A DNA stretch of 60,097 bases from Acidimicrobiaceae bacterium (GTDB taxonomy: Bacteria; Actinomycetota; Acidimicrobiia; Acidimicrobiales; RAAP-2): the NCBI GenBank assembly GCA_947372925.1, contig CANBVQ010000007.1, forward strand, positions 1-60,097. Direction: 5' to 3'. The translations under genes and the position numbers were made by a program. Shown piece after piece: positions 35,836 through 44,061 of this stretch (its first letter is position 1; each line of letters begins with the position of its first letter). The notes under the pieces are model-generated. The model did not search any database. It saw nothing but the letters and a program-made list of their open reading frames with translations, and was not told where the DNA came from.

Positions 35836-36738
35836 CTACCCCCGTGGGTGGGTCGTCCGGTGCACGTTTTGCAGGCGAGATTTCGAGACGTGGGTATAAA
35901 TCTGGGTGGTCGTAAGACTTTCGTGACCCAGCAGCTCCTGGACGACCCGCAAATCGGCCCCGCCCTCGAGGAGATGGGTGGCGTAGGTGTGGCGGAGGGC
36001 GTGGGGGTGGATGTGCCCCTGGCCGATACGGCCATCCAGAATCCGACGAACGTCTCGGGGGGTCAATCGCTTGCCTCGCCCATTGAAAAACAGGGCCGCC
36101 CCGGGCGAGAGGTCCCCCATCATTGAGGCTCGACCCTGCTGGCGCCAAATGGCCAGCGAGGCGAACGCGGTGGCGTGCAGGGGGACGACTCGCTCCTTGT
36201 TGCCCTTACCCGTTACCCGAATCAGGCCGGAGGGCTCATCGATACTGTCCAGGTCGAGTCCACAGAGCTCACTGACTCGCAGCCCGGCCCCGTAGAGGAT
36301 TTCGCAGATGGCACGATCGCGAATGGCCTTAGGGTCGTCGCCCCAATCGCCATCCAGCAGTTCATCGAGCTGCTCGCGCACCACGAGCTCCGGCAGCTTC
36401 TTGGGAGGCTTGGGGGTCTTGAGCCCCGTCGCTGGGCTGGTTTCCAGGATGTTTTCGTGTACCAGCCACGCGAAGTAGTTGCGCACCGTGGCCACGCGTC
36501 GGGCCGTCGAGGTGCGCTGATCGCCCCGGCGGGTCAAGAAGCCGACGTAGTCCCGAAGCTCCTTGCGGGTGATCCGGTCGGGATTCTCATAGCCCTGCTC
36601 CAGCGACCACGAGATGAACAGTTCCAAGTCACCGAGGTAGGCCCGTACCGTTTCGGGCGATCGATTGGCGGCGTGGAGGCGGGTCGCGAAATCCTGAGCG
36701 CGCCACAGCGCTGGTAGTTCGACCCCGTTTCTAGACAC
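35836..36738 (-). CDS. xerC: Tyrosine recombinase XerC
   Basis: A 300-residue site-specific recombinase of the XerC/D type that resolves chromosome dimers. The N-terminal SAM-like domain (FATRLHAANRSPETVRAYLGDL) is followed by catalytic residues in GAGLRVSEL, HPHALRHTYATHLL and GHESLTTTQIYTHV, the last supplying the nucleophilic tyrosine. There is no phage or integron context, and xerC next to rpsB is a standard actinobacterial arrangement, so a housekeeping role is favoured over a mobile-element integrase. Confidence 0.9.
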   Translation of the reverse strand: MSRNGVELPALWRAQDFATRLHAANRSPETVRAYLGDLELFISWSLEQGYENPDRITRKELRDYVGFLTRRGDQRTSTARRVATVRNYFAWLVHENILETSPATGLKTPKPPKKLPELVVREQLDELLDGDWGDDPKAIRDRAICEILYGAGLRVSELCGLDLDSIDEPSGLIRVTGKGNKERVVPLHATAFASLAIWRQQGRASMMGDLSPGAALFFNGRGKRLTPRDVRRILDGRIGQGHIHPHALRHTYATHLLEGGADLRVVQELLGHESLTTTQIYTHVSKSRLQNVHRTTHPRG

Positions 36739-36796
36739 GTGCCAAGGCTAACGAGACCACTCGGTCACTTCTCGCCAGGCCGTAGGATTTGGCTCT

Positions 36797-37468
36797 ATGG
36801 CACGGATTCTCATTATCGAAGACGATGACCGTATCCGCACCGCGCTTCGCCTGATGTTTGAGGGAGAGGAGTTCGTGGTCGATGCTGCCGCCAGCGCCGA
36901 AGATGGCATCGCGATGTTTGATCGCCAGACGCCCGCCATCGCCATCGTCGACTTGATGTTGCCCGGGGCCAATGGTTTCGAGGCCTGCCGCCACATTCGA
37001 ACGACGTCTGACATTCCGGTCATCATCGTTTCGGCTCGCGACGACACGGCCGATGTCGTGGAAGGGCTGGAAGCCGGGGCCGACGACTACGTCAAAAAGC
37101 CCTTCGTGCCCCGCGAACTGCTTGCACGTGTCCGAGCCCACCTTCGTCGTCGCCCAACGGGTCGGGCCGCATTCACGATGGGCGATCTTCGAATTACGCC
37201 CGAAGAGGGAACTGTGCTTCGCTCCGACGGCACCGAGATTCATCTGACGGCCACGGAGTTCAAGCTGCTCACTGAACTGGCCGGTGCTAACGGTCGCGTC
37301 CTGTCCCGAGAGCATCTCCTTGAGCACGTCTGGGGCTACGACTATTTCGGCGACGGCCGACTCGTCGACGTACATATGCGACGCCTGCGCGCCAAGGTTG
37401 AGCCCGAATCGGCCACACCCACCTTCATACTCACGGTGCGTGGCCAGGGCTACAAGTTGGTCCTCTAG
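36797..37468 (+). CDS. OmpR-family response regulator (MtrA-like)
   Basis: A 223-residue two-domain regulator. The receiver has the acidic pocket EDD (8-10), phosphoacceptor D52 in IVDLMLPG, and the conserved lysine in DDYVKKPF (101). The winged-helix domain includes LTATEFKLLTELAGANGRVLSREHLLEHVWGYDYFGDGRLVDVHMRRLRAKVE and ends RGQGYKLVL. The following kinase gene overlaps its stop codon by one base. Kinase plus GerMN lipoprotein downstream suggests the MtrA-MtrB-LpqB envelope-stress/cell-division system of actinobacteria, but orthology is inferred. Confidence 0.9.
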   Translation: MARILIIEDDDRIRTALRLMFEGEEFVVDAAASAEDGIAMFDRQTPAIAIVDLMLPGANGFEACRHIRTTSDIPVIIVSARDDTADVVEGLEAGADDYVKKPFVPRELLARVRAHLRRRPTGRAAFTMGDLRITPEEGTVLRSDGTEIHLTATEFKLLTELAGANGRVLSREHLLEHVWGYDYFGDGRLVDVHMRRLRAKVEPESATPTFILTVRGQGYKLVL

Positions 37469-38850
37469 TGGCCACTCGCTCGCTGCGTGGCCGTCTGACG
37501 TGGACCTTCGCGGTGGGCGCAGCCGTCCTTAGCACCATCTTCGCCGGTCTGACATATTTCGGCGTTCGCCACATCATCGTCGTCTCCCGTCAGGCCAGCG
37601 ACCTCCAGCAGGCCTACGTGAACGCCGCCCTCGTGCGAAGTGCGCTATCGCAAGACCCGGCCTCACTCCCCTCGCTCCTCACGTCACTGGACGCGGCTAC
37701 GACGAGCTCCTCCCTGGTTCGTTTGGGCTCAACGTGGATCGAGGGCACGACCGTGGCGGACCCCGAAACCATTCCCGCCGCATTCCGCGGGTCGGGTACC
37801 GAGGTGATTCGTCAGGTGGTGATTGAGCGCAATGTGCCGGTCCTCATAATTGCGGTCCCCCTCCCGGCCGTTCGCGCCACCTACTTCCAGCGGCGCGAAC
37901 TCGCCGACTTGAACGGCACCTTGAATCGTCTCCTCGGCATCGTGGCGCTTGGCACCCTCTTCACCAGCGGCCTTGGGGCCTACGCCGGACGCCGCACAAC
38001 TCGTCGGGCGCTGGCCCCGCTGGCTGACACCGCCCAAGCAGCTCGACTCGTAGCCGAGGGCGACTTGGCCGTACGCCTGCCGAGCGATGCGCCGCACAGT
38101 GAAGTGGCAACCCTCTCCGCGGCCTTTAACGAAATGGTGGAACAACTCGTTCGTCGCCTCGATAGGGACGCACGATTCGCGAGTGACGTGAGCCACGAAC
38201 TGCGGTCCCCGCTGACCACTCTGGCAATGTCGGCCGAGGTCTTACGACTCCACGAGGCCGACCTACACCCCGACGCTCGTGAGGCCCTCTCACTCCTGAC
38301 AACCGATGTGGCCACATTTCAGGCTCTGGTCGAAGATCTCCTCGATATTGCCAAGACCGACGCTGGAACCGACGCCCTGGTTAACGAAGTACTGCCGCTG
38401 AACGAACTAGTCAGCCAGTGCGTCATGTCGGCTACACGGCGACACCAACTCCCCCCTACCACTCTTAACTCCGAGCTGCCGTGCGAGTGCTACGTCTCAG
38501 TAGACCGTCGGCGATTCGAACGGGTTATCACCAATCTCCTCGAAAATGCCTACCGCTACGGCGAAGGGCAGGTCACCGTCACCTTGCTCGCGAACGATGG
38601 TGGTGTCGAAGTAGCCGTCGATGACAACGGGCCCGGTATCGCCCCCGCCGAACGAGAGCGAGTTTTTGAGCGTTTCTACCGGGGCAGCGGGGCCTCCCGT
38701 CGCGGCAATGCCCACGGTACGGGCCTCGGTCTGGCCCTCGTGTCTGAGCACGTCAAGCGATTTGCCGGTCGAGTCACCATCACCGAGTCCCCGCTCGGCG
38801 GCTGCCGCATGGTCGTCTGGCTACCAACCGTCGAAGCTGGTTCGGAATGA
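37468..38850 (+). CDS. Sensor histidine kinase (MtrB-like)
   Basis: A 460-residue membrane kinase. Two transmembrane helices (about 12-33 and 153-172) flank an extracytoplasmic sensor of about 120 residues. A HAMP segment follows, then the H-box with H243 in SDVSHELRSPLTTL. The ATP-binding domain has the N-box NLLENAYRYG, DDNGPGI and HGTGLGLAL. The GTG start shares a base with the response-regulator stop (TAGTG). The sensor domain shows no recognisable motif. The partner regulator is the preceding gene. Confidence 0.92.
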   Translation: MATRSLRGRLTWTFAVGAAVLSTIFAGLTYFGVRHIIVVSRQASDLQQAYVNAALVRSALSQDPASLPSLLTSLDAATTSSSLVRLGSTWIEGTTVADPETIPAAFRGSGTEVIRQVVIERNVPVLIIAVPLPAVRATYFQRRELADLNGTLNRLLGIVALGTLFTSGLGAYAGRRTTRRALAPLADTAQAARLVAEGDLAVRLPSDAPHSEVATLSAAFNEMVEQLVRRLDRDARFASDVSHELRSPLTTLAMSAEVLRLHEADLHPDAREALSLLTTDVATFQALVEDLLDIAKTDAGTDALVNEVLPLNELVSQCVMSATRRHQLPPTTLNSELPCECYVSVDRRRFERVITNLLENAYRYGEGQVTVTLLANDGGVEVAVDDNGPGIAPAERERVFERFYRGSGASRRGNAHGTGLGLALVSEHVKRFAGRVTITESPLGGCRMVVWLPTVEAGSE

Positions 38851-39347
38851 GCCGTCTCCGCACGCCGGCCCTCGCGCTGCTCGCCGCCCTTCTCCTCAGC
38901 GCCTGCACCTTGGTACCGACCGATCCGTCACCCCGAACCGTTAACTCCGTGGAAGTGCCATCGGGCCTTCTCAACGGTGCCGGCACGAAACAGTCGGCAA
39001 CGGTCTCCCTGTGGTTCTACGATGCCGAACACCAGCTCGTTCGGCGAACAGCACGTATTCCCGCCCCGCTGACAATTTCGACGCTGGTCAAGCGGCTGGC
39101 GCTCAACGTTCCCTCTGGGCTCTCGACGGCCCTCTCCCCAACGATTGCAATGAGCAGGGCGGTCGTTCGTGGCAGTGAGGCCACCATCTTCATTACCGCG
39201 GGCTTTCACTCTGGGGACACTGTCAACGCCATGGCCGCGATGGAGCAACTCGTGGCGACAATGCGGGACAACTACGGGATAGAAACGCTAAACGTGACCG
39301 ATGTGGCCAATGGTCGCACTCTGACGATTGACAGTGCTGCGCCCTAG
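38847..39347 (+). CDS. Small GerMN-like lipoprotein
   Basis: A 166-residue secreted protein with a lipobox LLSAC, Cys20 being the lipidated residue, after a hydrophobic stretch. The mature part resembles a GerMN domain: LWFYDAEHQLVRRTARI, a central NVPSGLSTALSPTIAM, and ATIFITAGFHSGDTVNAMAAMEQLVATMRDNYGIETLNV. It overlaps the kinase stop by four bases (ATGA). In mycobacteria and corynebacteria the lipoprotein LpqB, which also has a GerMN domain and is near 580 residues, follows mtrA-mtrB; this protein could be a minimal counterpart. Its gene converges on rsfS and their stop codons overlap as CTAG. Confidence 0.7.
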   Translation: MSRLRTPALALLAALLLSACTLVPTDPSPRTVNSVEVPSGLLNGAGTKQSATVSLWFYDAEHQLVRRTARIPAPLTISTLVKRLALNVPSGLSTALSPTIAMSRAVVRGSEATIFITAGFHSGDTVNAMAAMEQLVATMRDNYGIETLNVTDVANGRTLTIDSAAP

Positions 39348-39697
39348 GGGCGGTAGATCGGAGCGGCGCTCCAGAGGTGCTCGAGGTCGTAGTACTCCCG
39401 AGCCTCTTCCTCAAAGACGTGCACGATGACATCGCCGTAGTCCAGAGCCACCCAGCGACCGTCGCTCCAGCCCTCTTCGCGCAGAGGCTTGCGCCCCATG
39501 AGCTGGGCGAGCCGTTCAATCTCTTCAGCAATGGCCCGGACTTGGCGGTCGTTGCGGCCGGACACGATGACCAGGGCGTCAAAAGCGTCAATCAGTTGGC
39601 CGCAGTAGAGGACGGTGGTATTCAGGCCAATCTTTTCGGCGGCACCGGCCACGGCCGCCTGGAGCAGTTCGTGGGTCGAAGCAGGAATGGGCCACAC
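39344..39697 (-). CDS. rsfS: Ribosomal silencing factor RsfS
   Basis: A RsfS/DUF143 protein that binds L14 and keeps 50S subunits from joining. The core AAEKIGLNTTVLYCGQLIDAFDALVIVSGRNDRQVRAIAEEIE and the end YGDVIVHVFEEEAREYYDLEHLW are diagnostic. The frame is open further upstream, but that extension would overlap the preceding small membrane protein gene. A GTG at 39697 gives 117 residues, the usual family size, and starts 30 bases after that gene. No good ribosome site precedes it, so the start is uncertain. Confidence 0.85.
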   Translation of the reverse strand: MWPIPASTHELLQAAVAGAAEKIGLNTTVLYCGQLIDAFDALVIVSGRNDRQVRAIAEEIERLAQLMGRKPLREEGWSDGRWVALDYGDVIVHVFEEEAREYYDLEHLWSAAPIYRP

Positions 39698-39726
39698 GGG
39701 CAGTGGGGCGGCCGACGTTTCGGGTT

Positions 39727-39903
39727 TCAGTGCGAGACCCCGAGTGACACCAACGTGACGAGGAAGGGAACAATGAGCAGACTGAGGCCCAGGATTTCCC
39801 AACGATGACGAATACGGCGCAGGTCGCGCCGGGAAACTACGGTTTCGACGACCCGTAAGGGGGGTCGATCCGTCTCCGTCAGGTCGAGAATTCGAACTGC
39901 CAT
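39727..39903 (-). CDS. Small single-helix membrane protein of unknown function
   Basis: A 58-residue product from the ATG at 39903 (MAVRILDLTETDRPPLRVVE). It has a basic middle (VSRRDLRRIRHRW) and one hydrophobic helix (EILGLSLLIVPFLVTLVSLGV). It fits between nadD and rsfS without overlap, and a basic-then-hydrophobic design argues for a membrane protein with the basic part on the cytoplasmic side. I do not recognise a family. A GTG nine bases upstream would add three residues. Confidence 0.5.
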   Translation of the reverse strand: MAVRILDLTETDRPPLRVVETVVSRRDLRRIRHRWEILGLSLLIVPFLVTLVSLGVSH

Positions 39904-39930
39904 CGTGCTCACAGGCTACCCGCGGGGGGT

Positions 39931-40491
39931 CTAGAGCAGGGGAATTACCGCTTCGGGCACCAAACCATGGGGATTTTCCCCATTTTCTAGGCGCTCACGG
40001 GTAAATGTGCTCGAGAGGTCAACGGGCTCCATCGAGGCGATAGTCCCCTGCCAGCCGGCCGGAATCTTCACCAGTTCGTCACCTCGCGGCAAGACGTAGA
40101 GCATCACCAACGAGGCGAGCGTCTCGGACTCCCGCCAACGAGCGAGCTGAGGAACGACGTCGGCGCCGATAATTAGAGTCAGCGTCACGTCGGCGGTGAG
40201 GAGCTCTCGAGCCGTATCGATTGTGTACGTCGGACCGCTCCGTCGGATCTCCATATCCGAGACACGGACCCCGGGCAGTTCGGCGAAGGCCGCTTCGGCC
40301 ATTGCCAGACGGCGGCTAGCCGGCGTTATCGCGCCCTCATTCGACTTCAGATACGGGTCACCCGCGACAGTGACCACGATTTCGTCAAAGGAGCCCGACG
40401 CCCAGGCGTCACTCAGGGCGGCTACGTGTCCGAGGTGCGGGGGGTCAAAGGTGCCCCCAAAGAGTCCGACTCGACGTAACGTCACCTTCAC
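39931..40491 (-). CDS. nadD: Nicotinate-nucleotide adenylyltransferase
   Basis: A 186-residue NAD-biosynthesis enzyme. The nucleotidyltransferase motif GGTFDPPHLGH is at about residues 12-22. The TYTIDTARELL segment matches the conserved T-x-D-T motif, and the late SSTFTRERL matches the I-S-S-T-x-[IV]-R position, with F replacing the usual isoleucine or valine. It is first in a nadD-small membrane protein-rsfS run and diverges from the DAHP synthase gene with about 50 bases between. Confidence 0.93.
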   Translation of the reverse strand: MKVTLRRVGLFGGTFDPPHLGHVAALSDAWASGSFDEIVVTVAGDPYLKSNEGAITPASRRLAMAEAAFAELPGVRVSDMEIRRSGPTYTIDTARELLTADVTLTLIIGADVVPQLARWRESETLASLVMLYVLPRGDELVKIPAGWQGTIASMEPVDLSSTFTRERLENGENPHGLVPEAVIPLL

Positions 40492-40542
40492 ACACTAGAA
40501 GGCGGACTTTCCTCGCTCGACCCGTTCCTCTACGCTAGGAAG

Positions 40543-41898
40543 ATGAATAACGGCACGTCGGACTGGAATCCCACCTCGTGGCGCTCGCATGCAGCGCTCC
40601 AGCAGCCGGCCTGGCCATCAATGGTCGAGCTCGAGGCCGCCGAGGCCGCCCTCGTCGCCCAACCCCCGCTCGTGTTCGCCGGTGAAGCCCGACGACTAAC
40701 GGCCCAACTCGGCGACGTCGCCAACGGCCAGGCATTTCTCCTCCAAGCTGGCGACTGTGCCGAGTCGTTCCACGTGGCCGGCGCCGACGCCATTCGCGAC
40801 AAGCTCAAAGTCATCTTGCAGATGGCCGTAGCCCTCACGTACGCCTCCGGCGTTCCTGTGGTCAAAGTGGGACGTATCGCCGGTCAGTTCGCCAAGCCTC
40901 GTAGTAAGGAAATTGAGACCATCGATGGCGTTTCGCTCGAAGCGTTCCGTGGTCACATTGTTAACGACGAACCCTTCACCCCAGAAGCGCGACGACCCGA
41001 CGCTGCTCGTTTAGTGCAGGCCTACCACCAGAGCGCCACCACGCTCAATCTGTTGCGGGCCTTTACCAAGGGTGGCTTCGCTGATCTCGCTCGTGTCCAC
41101 GCGTGGAATCAGGAGTTCGTCGCCGACTCGACAATGGGCCAGCGTTACGCCGTCGTCGCTGACGACATTGAACGGGCTTTGCGCTTTATGGCCGCCTGCG
41201 GCATCGACCTCGGTCGCGAAAGCCATCTCCACGAAGTTGACTTCTACGTCAGCCACGAAGCCCTCATTCTCCCCTACGAGCAAGCCTTGACTCGTCGCGA
41301 CTCGCTCACCGGCGACTGGTTCGACTGTTCGGCCCACATGCTGTGGATCGGGAATCGCACGCGCCAGCTCGACGGAGCGCACGTGGAGTTCCTCCGCGGC
41401 GTCGGCAACCCTCTCGGTATGAAGGTCGGTACTGACCTCACGCCTCAAGAGACTGTCGCACTCGTCGAGAAGTTGAACCCTGAAAACATTCCCGGCCGCA
41501 TCACGCTGATTTCCCGCATGGGCCGAGACTTGATTGAAGACAAACTGCCCGCACAGATCAGCGCCCTGAAGGATGCCGGCCTGTCGGTCGTGTGGACCTG
41601 CGACCCGATGCACGGCAACACCTTCACGACCACGGGCGACATTAAGACTCGTCGGTTCGACGACATCTTGGCCGAAGTCCGTTCCTTCTTTAACATCCAC
41701 CAATCCCTCGGGACGTGGGCCGGTGGTCTACACATCGAACTGACCGGTGACGACGTGACCGAGTGTCTCGGCGGTGGCATGGGTCTTTCCGAAAAGGATC
41801 TCGGTCTTAACTACACCTCAATGTGTGATCCACGCCTCAACGCTTCGCAGTCGTTGGACCTGGCCTTCCACGTAGCCGAGTACCTCAGCCAGCGCTAG
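40543..41898 (+). CDS. 3-deoxy-7-phosphoheptulonate synthase, class II
   Basis: Catalyses the first step of the shikimate pathway (PEP plus erythrose 4-phosphate). The 451-residue plant/actinobacterial class II type shows QAFLLQAGDCAESF, VKVGRIAGQFAKPRS, HMLWIGNRTRQLDGAHVEFLRGVGNPLGMKVG, and the C-terminal HGNTFTTTGDIKTR and GLHIELTGDDVTECLGGGMGLSE segments. It is monocistronic, between divergent nadD and a convergent phosphatase-like gene. Confidence 0.95.
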   Translation: MNNGTSDWNPTSWRSHAALQQPAWPSMVELEAAEAALVAQPPLVFAGEARRLTAQLGDVANGQAFLLQAGDCAESFHVAGADAIRDKLKVILQMAVALTYASGVPVVKVGRIAGQFAKPRSKEIETIDGVSLEAFRGHIVNDEPFTPEARRPDAARLVQAYHQSATTLNLLRAFTKGGFADLARVHAWNQEFVADSTMGQRYAVVADDIERALRFMAACGIDLGRESHLHEVDFYVSHEALILPYEQALTRRDSLTGDWFDCSAHMLWIGNRTRQLDGAHVEFLRGVGNPLGMKVGTDLTPQETVALVEKLNPENIPGRITLISRMGRDLIEDKLPAQISALKDAGLSVVWTCDPMHGNTFTTTGDIKTRRFDDILAEVRSFFNIHQSLGTWAGGLHIELTGDDVTECLGGGMGLSEKDLGLNYTSMCDPRLNASQSLDLAFHVAEYLSQR

Positions 41899-41929
41899 TT
41901 GCACCGCCGGGCCAGACTCCTGCCGCGAA

Positions 41930-42616
41930 CTAATGGTTCGGCAGTGGCGATTGATCGTTGAAGCGCAGGAGTCGTCGATACTCGCCCCGCACTTCAATCT
42001 CCGTGATGGAGCAATGTTCAATGCGGGGCTGCAGACGGCGACTGGGCTCGAGACCGAGCGACCACTTCACAGCCTGTTCAATGACGCCGCCGTGGCAGAC
42101 AATCACGACCATCTGACCGAGATGCCGTTCAGCCAATGTCGTTAGGGCCTTGGTTACACGTTCATAGAACGACAGGAGGGACTCACCGCCCGGAGCATTC
42201 TCTACGTGGGGATTGATATCCCAATCCGGTGGGTTGAAGCGCTCGGTGAATTCAGCCCAGCCGAGACCGTCGCCTTCCCCTACTCGTAGTTCATCAATAT
42301 CTTCGGCCTCAACTAGCGTGAGGGTGGGTGAGAGAGATGGGGCGATCAACTCAGCCGTCGCCCGTGCCCGCGGAAGAACCGAGGTATAGAAAGCGCTCGC
42401 CGCATCGAGCTCACCAGTCATAGTTAATCGCGTAGATAACGTTCGTGCCTGAAGTCGACCCAGCGGAGTCAGACCACCGTCGCCGACCACTCCCCCGGCC
42501 ACGCCGGCACTATTAGCAACGCTCTCCCCGTGTCGAATCAACATGAGCTGGGTTCCAGAAACAGCGGGTCCTCGCTGACGTATTCCCGCGGGTGGCAGCA
42601 CCGGATCTGAACTCAC
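41930..42616 (-). CDS. Histidine phosphatase (phosphoglycerate mutase-like) protein
   Basis: About 228 residues. LIRHGESVANS is the RHG motif with the phosphohistidine, and VVIVCHGGVIEQ supplies the second catalytic histidine. An acidic residue set around ELRVGEGDGLGW and the PGGESLLSFYERV segment complete the fold. The GTG start at 42616 overlaps the VWA-gene stop as GTGA; a more upstream start would extend 49 bases into that gene. The family acts on phosphorylated metabolites, sugars or small molecules; the substrate is not evident. Confidence 0.85.
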   Translation of the reverse strand: MSSDPVLPPAGIRQRGPAVSGTQLMLIRHGESVANSAGVAGGVVGDGGLTPLGRLQARTLSTRLTMTGELDAASAFYTSVLPRARATAELIAPSLSPTLTLVEAEDIDELRVGEGDGLGWAEFTERFNPPDWDINPHVENAPGGESLLSFYERVTKALTTLAERHLGQMVVIVCHGGVIEQAVKWSLGLEPSRRLQPRIEHCSITEIEVRGEYRRLLRFNDQSPLPNH

Positions 42617-44061
42617 GCCAGATCTCCGACGAAGGCCTCCAACTGGCGCAGACTCCGACACTCCACCACTTTGTCGCAGTATGGGGCGTACTCGCGAATC
42701 ACCGAGTCACCGCTATTCCAGTAACTCGTAGGTTCGGGGTTGAGCCAGTAGACGTTGCGGGCCCGGAACTTCAAGTCAGCCAACACTTCGGCGTGTGCCT
42801 GGTGGTAGTTGTTTCGAGCGTCACCCAAAATCAAGACAGCGGTGCGCTTATTAATTGTGCTGGCGTATTTCTCGTGGAAGACCAAGAGGGCGCGACCGTA
42901 GTCGCTGTGACCGTCGAAAGCAATCACGTCGGCCTCCGAGTTGATGCGGGCCACGGCCTCAGCCGGATCGTCGCTCTCCTCAAAGAGATGCGTCACTTCA
43001 TCTAGTCCGTCGACGAAGACGAAGCTACGCACCTTGGAGAACTGGGACGAGATGGCGTGGACCATGTGCAGCGTGAATCGAGCGAATGAGGCCACCGATC
43101 CAGAAATGTCGGCAATGACCACAATCTCCGGCTTGGCGGGGTGAGGTGGCTTAAAGCGTAGATCGATGGGCACGCCACCGGTGGAGAGACTTCGACGAAC
43201 GGTGCTGCGCAAATCAATCGGGCCACGACGACGCTTGCGTCGACGGCGCGCCAAACGGGTGGCCAGCTTACGACTGAGCGGCTTGAGCGCCCGTTCCAGC
43301 TGGGCCATTTCGTCGCGATTGGCGTGCATCACGTCAATGTCTTCGGGGAGAGGCTTGCGCACACTCTTGCCGAGCGCTTCGGCCCCGCGATCGTCAACGA
43401 GTCGTTCTCGAATTTCTGCTTCGATGGCGGCTTTGAGCGCCTCCACTTTGGCCTTGGCCTCGTCTTTGACGAGTCGCTCTTCGAGGCCGTCAGCCTCCGC
43501 CTTGGTACCGGCCGCAATCAATCGGTCCATCAGGGTGTCGAGATCGAGATTTCGCAACGTGCGGTAGAGGTAGTAGGTGCCGCCGACCGGGCGACCGGGC
43601 TCCATACCGGCGTACCGATCAACAGCCTCGCGAGCACCCGAGCGCATCGAGTTCATGTCGTTGGACTGCATGGCCTTAAAAAGCATCTCGGCCAACTCTT
43701 CGGCCGACATGGAGGAACCTCCACCGCCGCCCATGCCCCGGCTGCGACCCGAACCACGCATACCGGTGGCGTTAGGGTCGTCACCCTTGGTCTCGTCAGC
43801 GTTACTTGACTCTTCATCCATCTCGCCGAGGTCGGCCCCACTGGCGTGGCGGTTGGAGAAGTACACGTCAAAGGCCGTCGAAAAGACGGGCATGTGATCG
43901 CCATTCTTAACCAGTGTTGCGGCCAGGCAGGCCTTCACCATGTCGCGATCCGAGATATCAATGGCCGTGAGTGCCCGTGCGGCGTCGACGTGTTCAGACA
44001 TCGATACCGGTAGTCCGGCCGCTCGCAGTTCGACGATGAACTCGCCGAGAAGATTACGCAA
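42613..44061 (-). CDS. VWA-domain protein of the CoxE type
   Basis: A 482-residue protein with a C-terminal von Willebrand A domain. The metal site is VVIADISGSVASFARF, with later SFVFVDGLDEV and AVLILGDARNNYHQ. The middle is charged (RRRRKRRRGPIDLRSTVRRSLSTGG), and there is a Gly-rich stretch (GRSRGMGGGGGSS) near 105-120. The TTG start lies inside the end of the MoxR gene (8-base overlap). CoxE/MoxR pairs act as chaperone or metal-insertion systems; here no CO-dehydrogenase genes accompany them, so the client is unknown. Confidence 0.85.
   Translation of the reverse strand: MRNLLGEFIVELRAAGLPVSMSEHVDAARALTAIDISDRDMVKACLAATLVKNGDHMPVFSTAFDVYFSNRHASGADLGEMDEESSNADETKGDDPNATGMRGSGRSRGMGGGGGSSMSAEELAEMLFKAMQSNDMNSMRSGAREAVDRYAGMEPGRPVGGTYYLYRTLRNLDLDTLMDRLIAAGTKAEADGLEERLVKDEAKAKVEALKAAIEAEIRERLVDDRGAEALGKSVRKPLPEDIDVMHANRDEMAQLERALKPLSRKLATRLARRRRKRRRGPIDLRSTVRRSLSTGGVPIDLRFKPPHPAKPEIVVIADISGSVASFARFTLHMVHAISSQFSKVRSFVFVDGLDEVTHLFEESDDPAEAVARINSEADVIAFDGHSDYGRALLVFHEKYASTINKRTAVLILGDARNNYHQAHAEVLADLKFRARNVYWLNPEPTSYWNSGDSVIREYAPYCDKVVECRSLRQLEAFVGDLA

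Noticed and set aside
35836-36738. Tyrosine recombinase as a mobile-element integrase
   Set aside because: No att-like repeats, phage genes or cargo are nearby, and the xerC-rpsB neighbourhood is a conserved chromosomal one.
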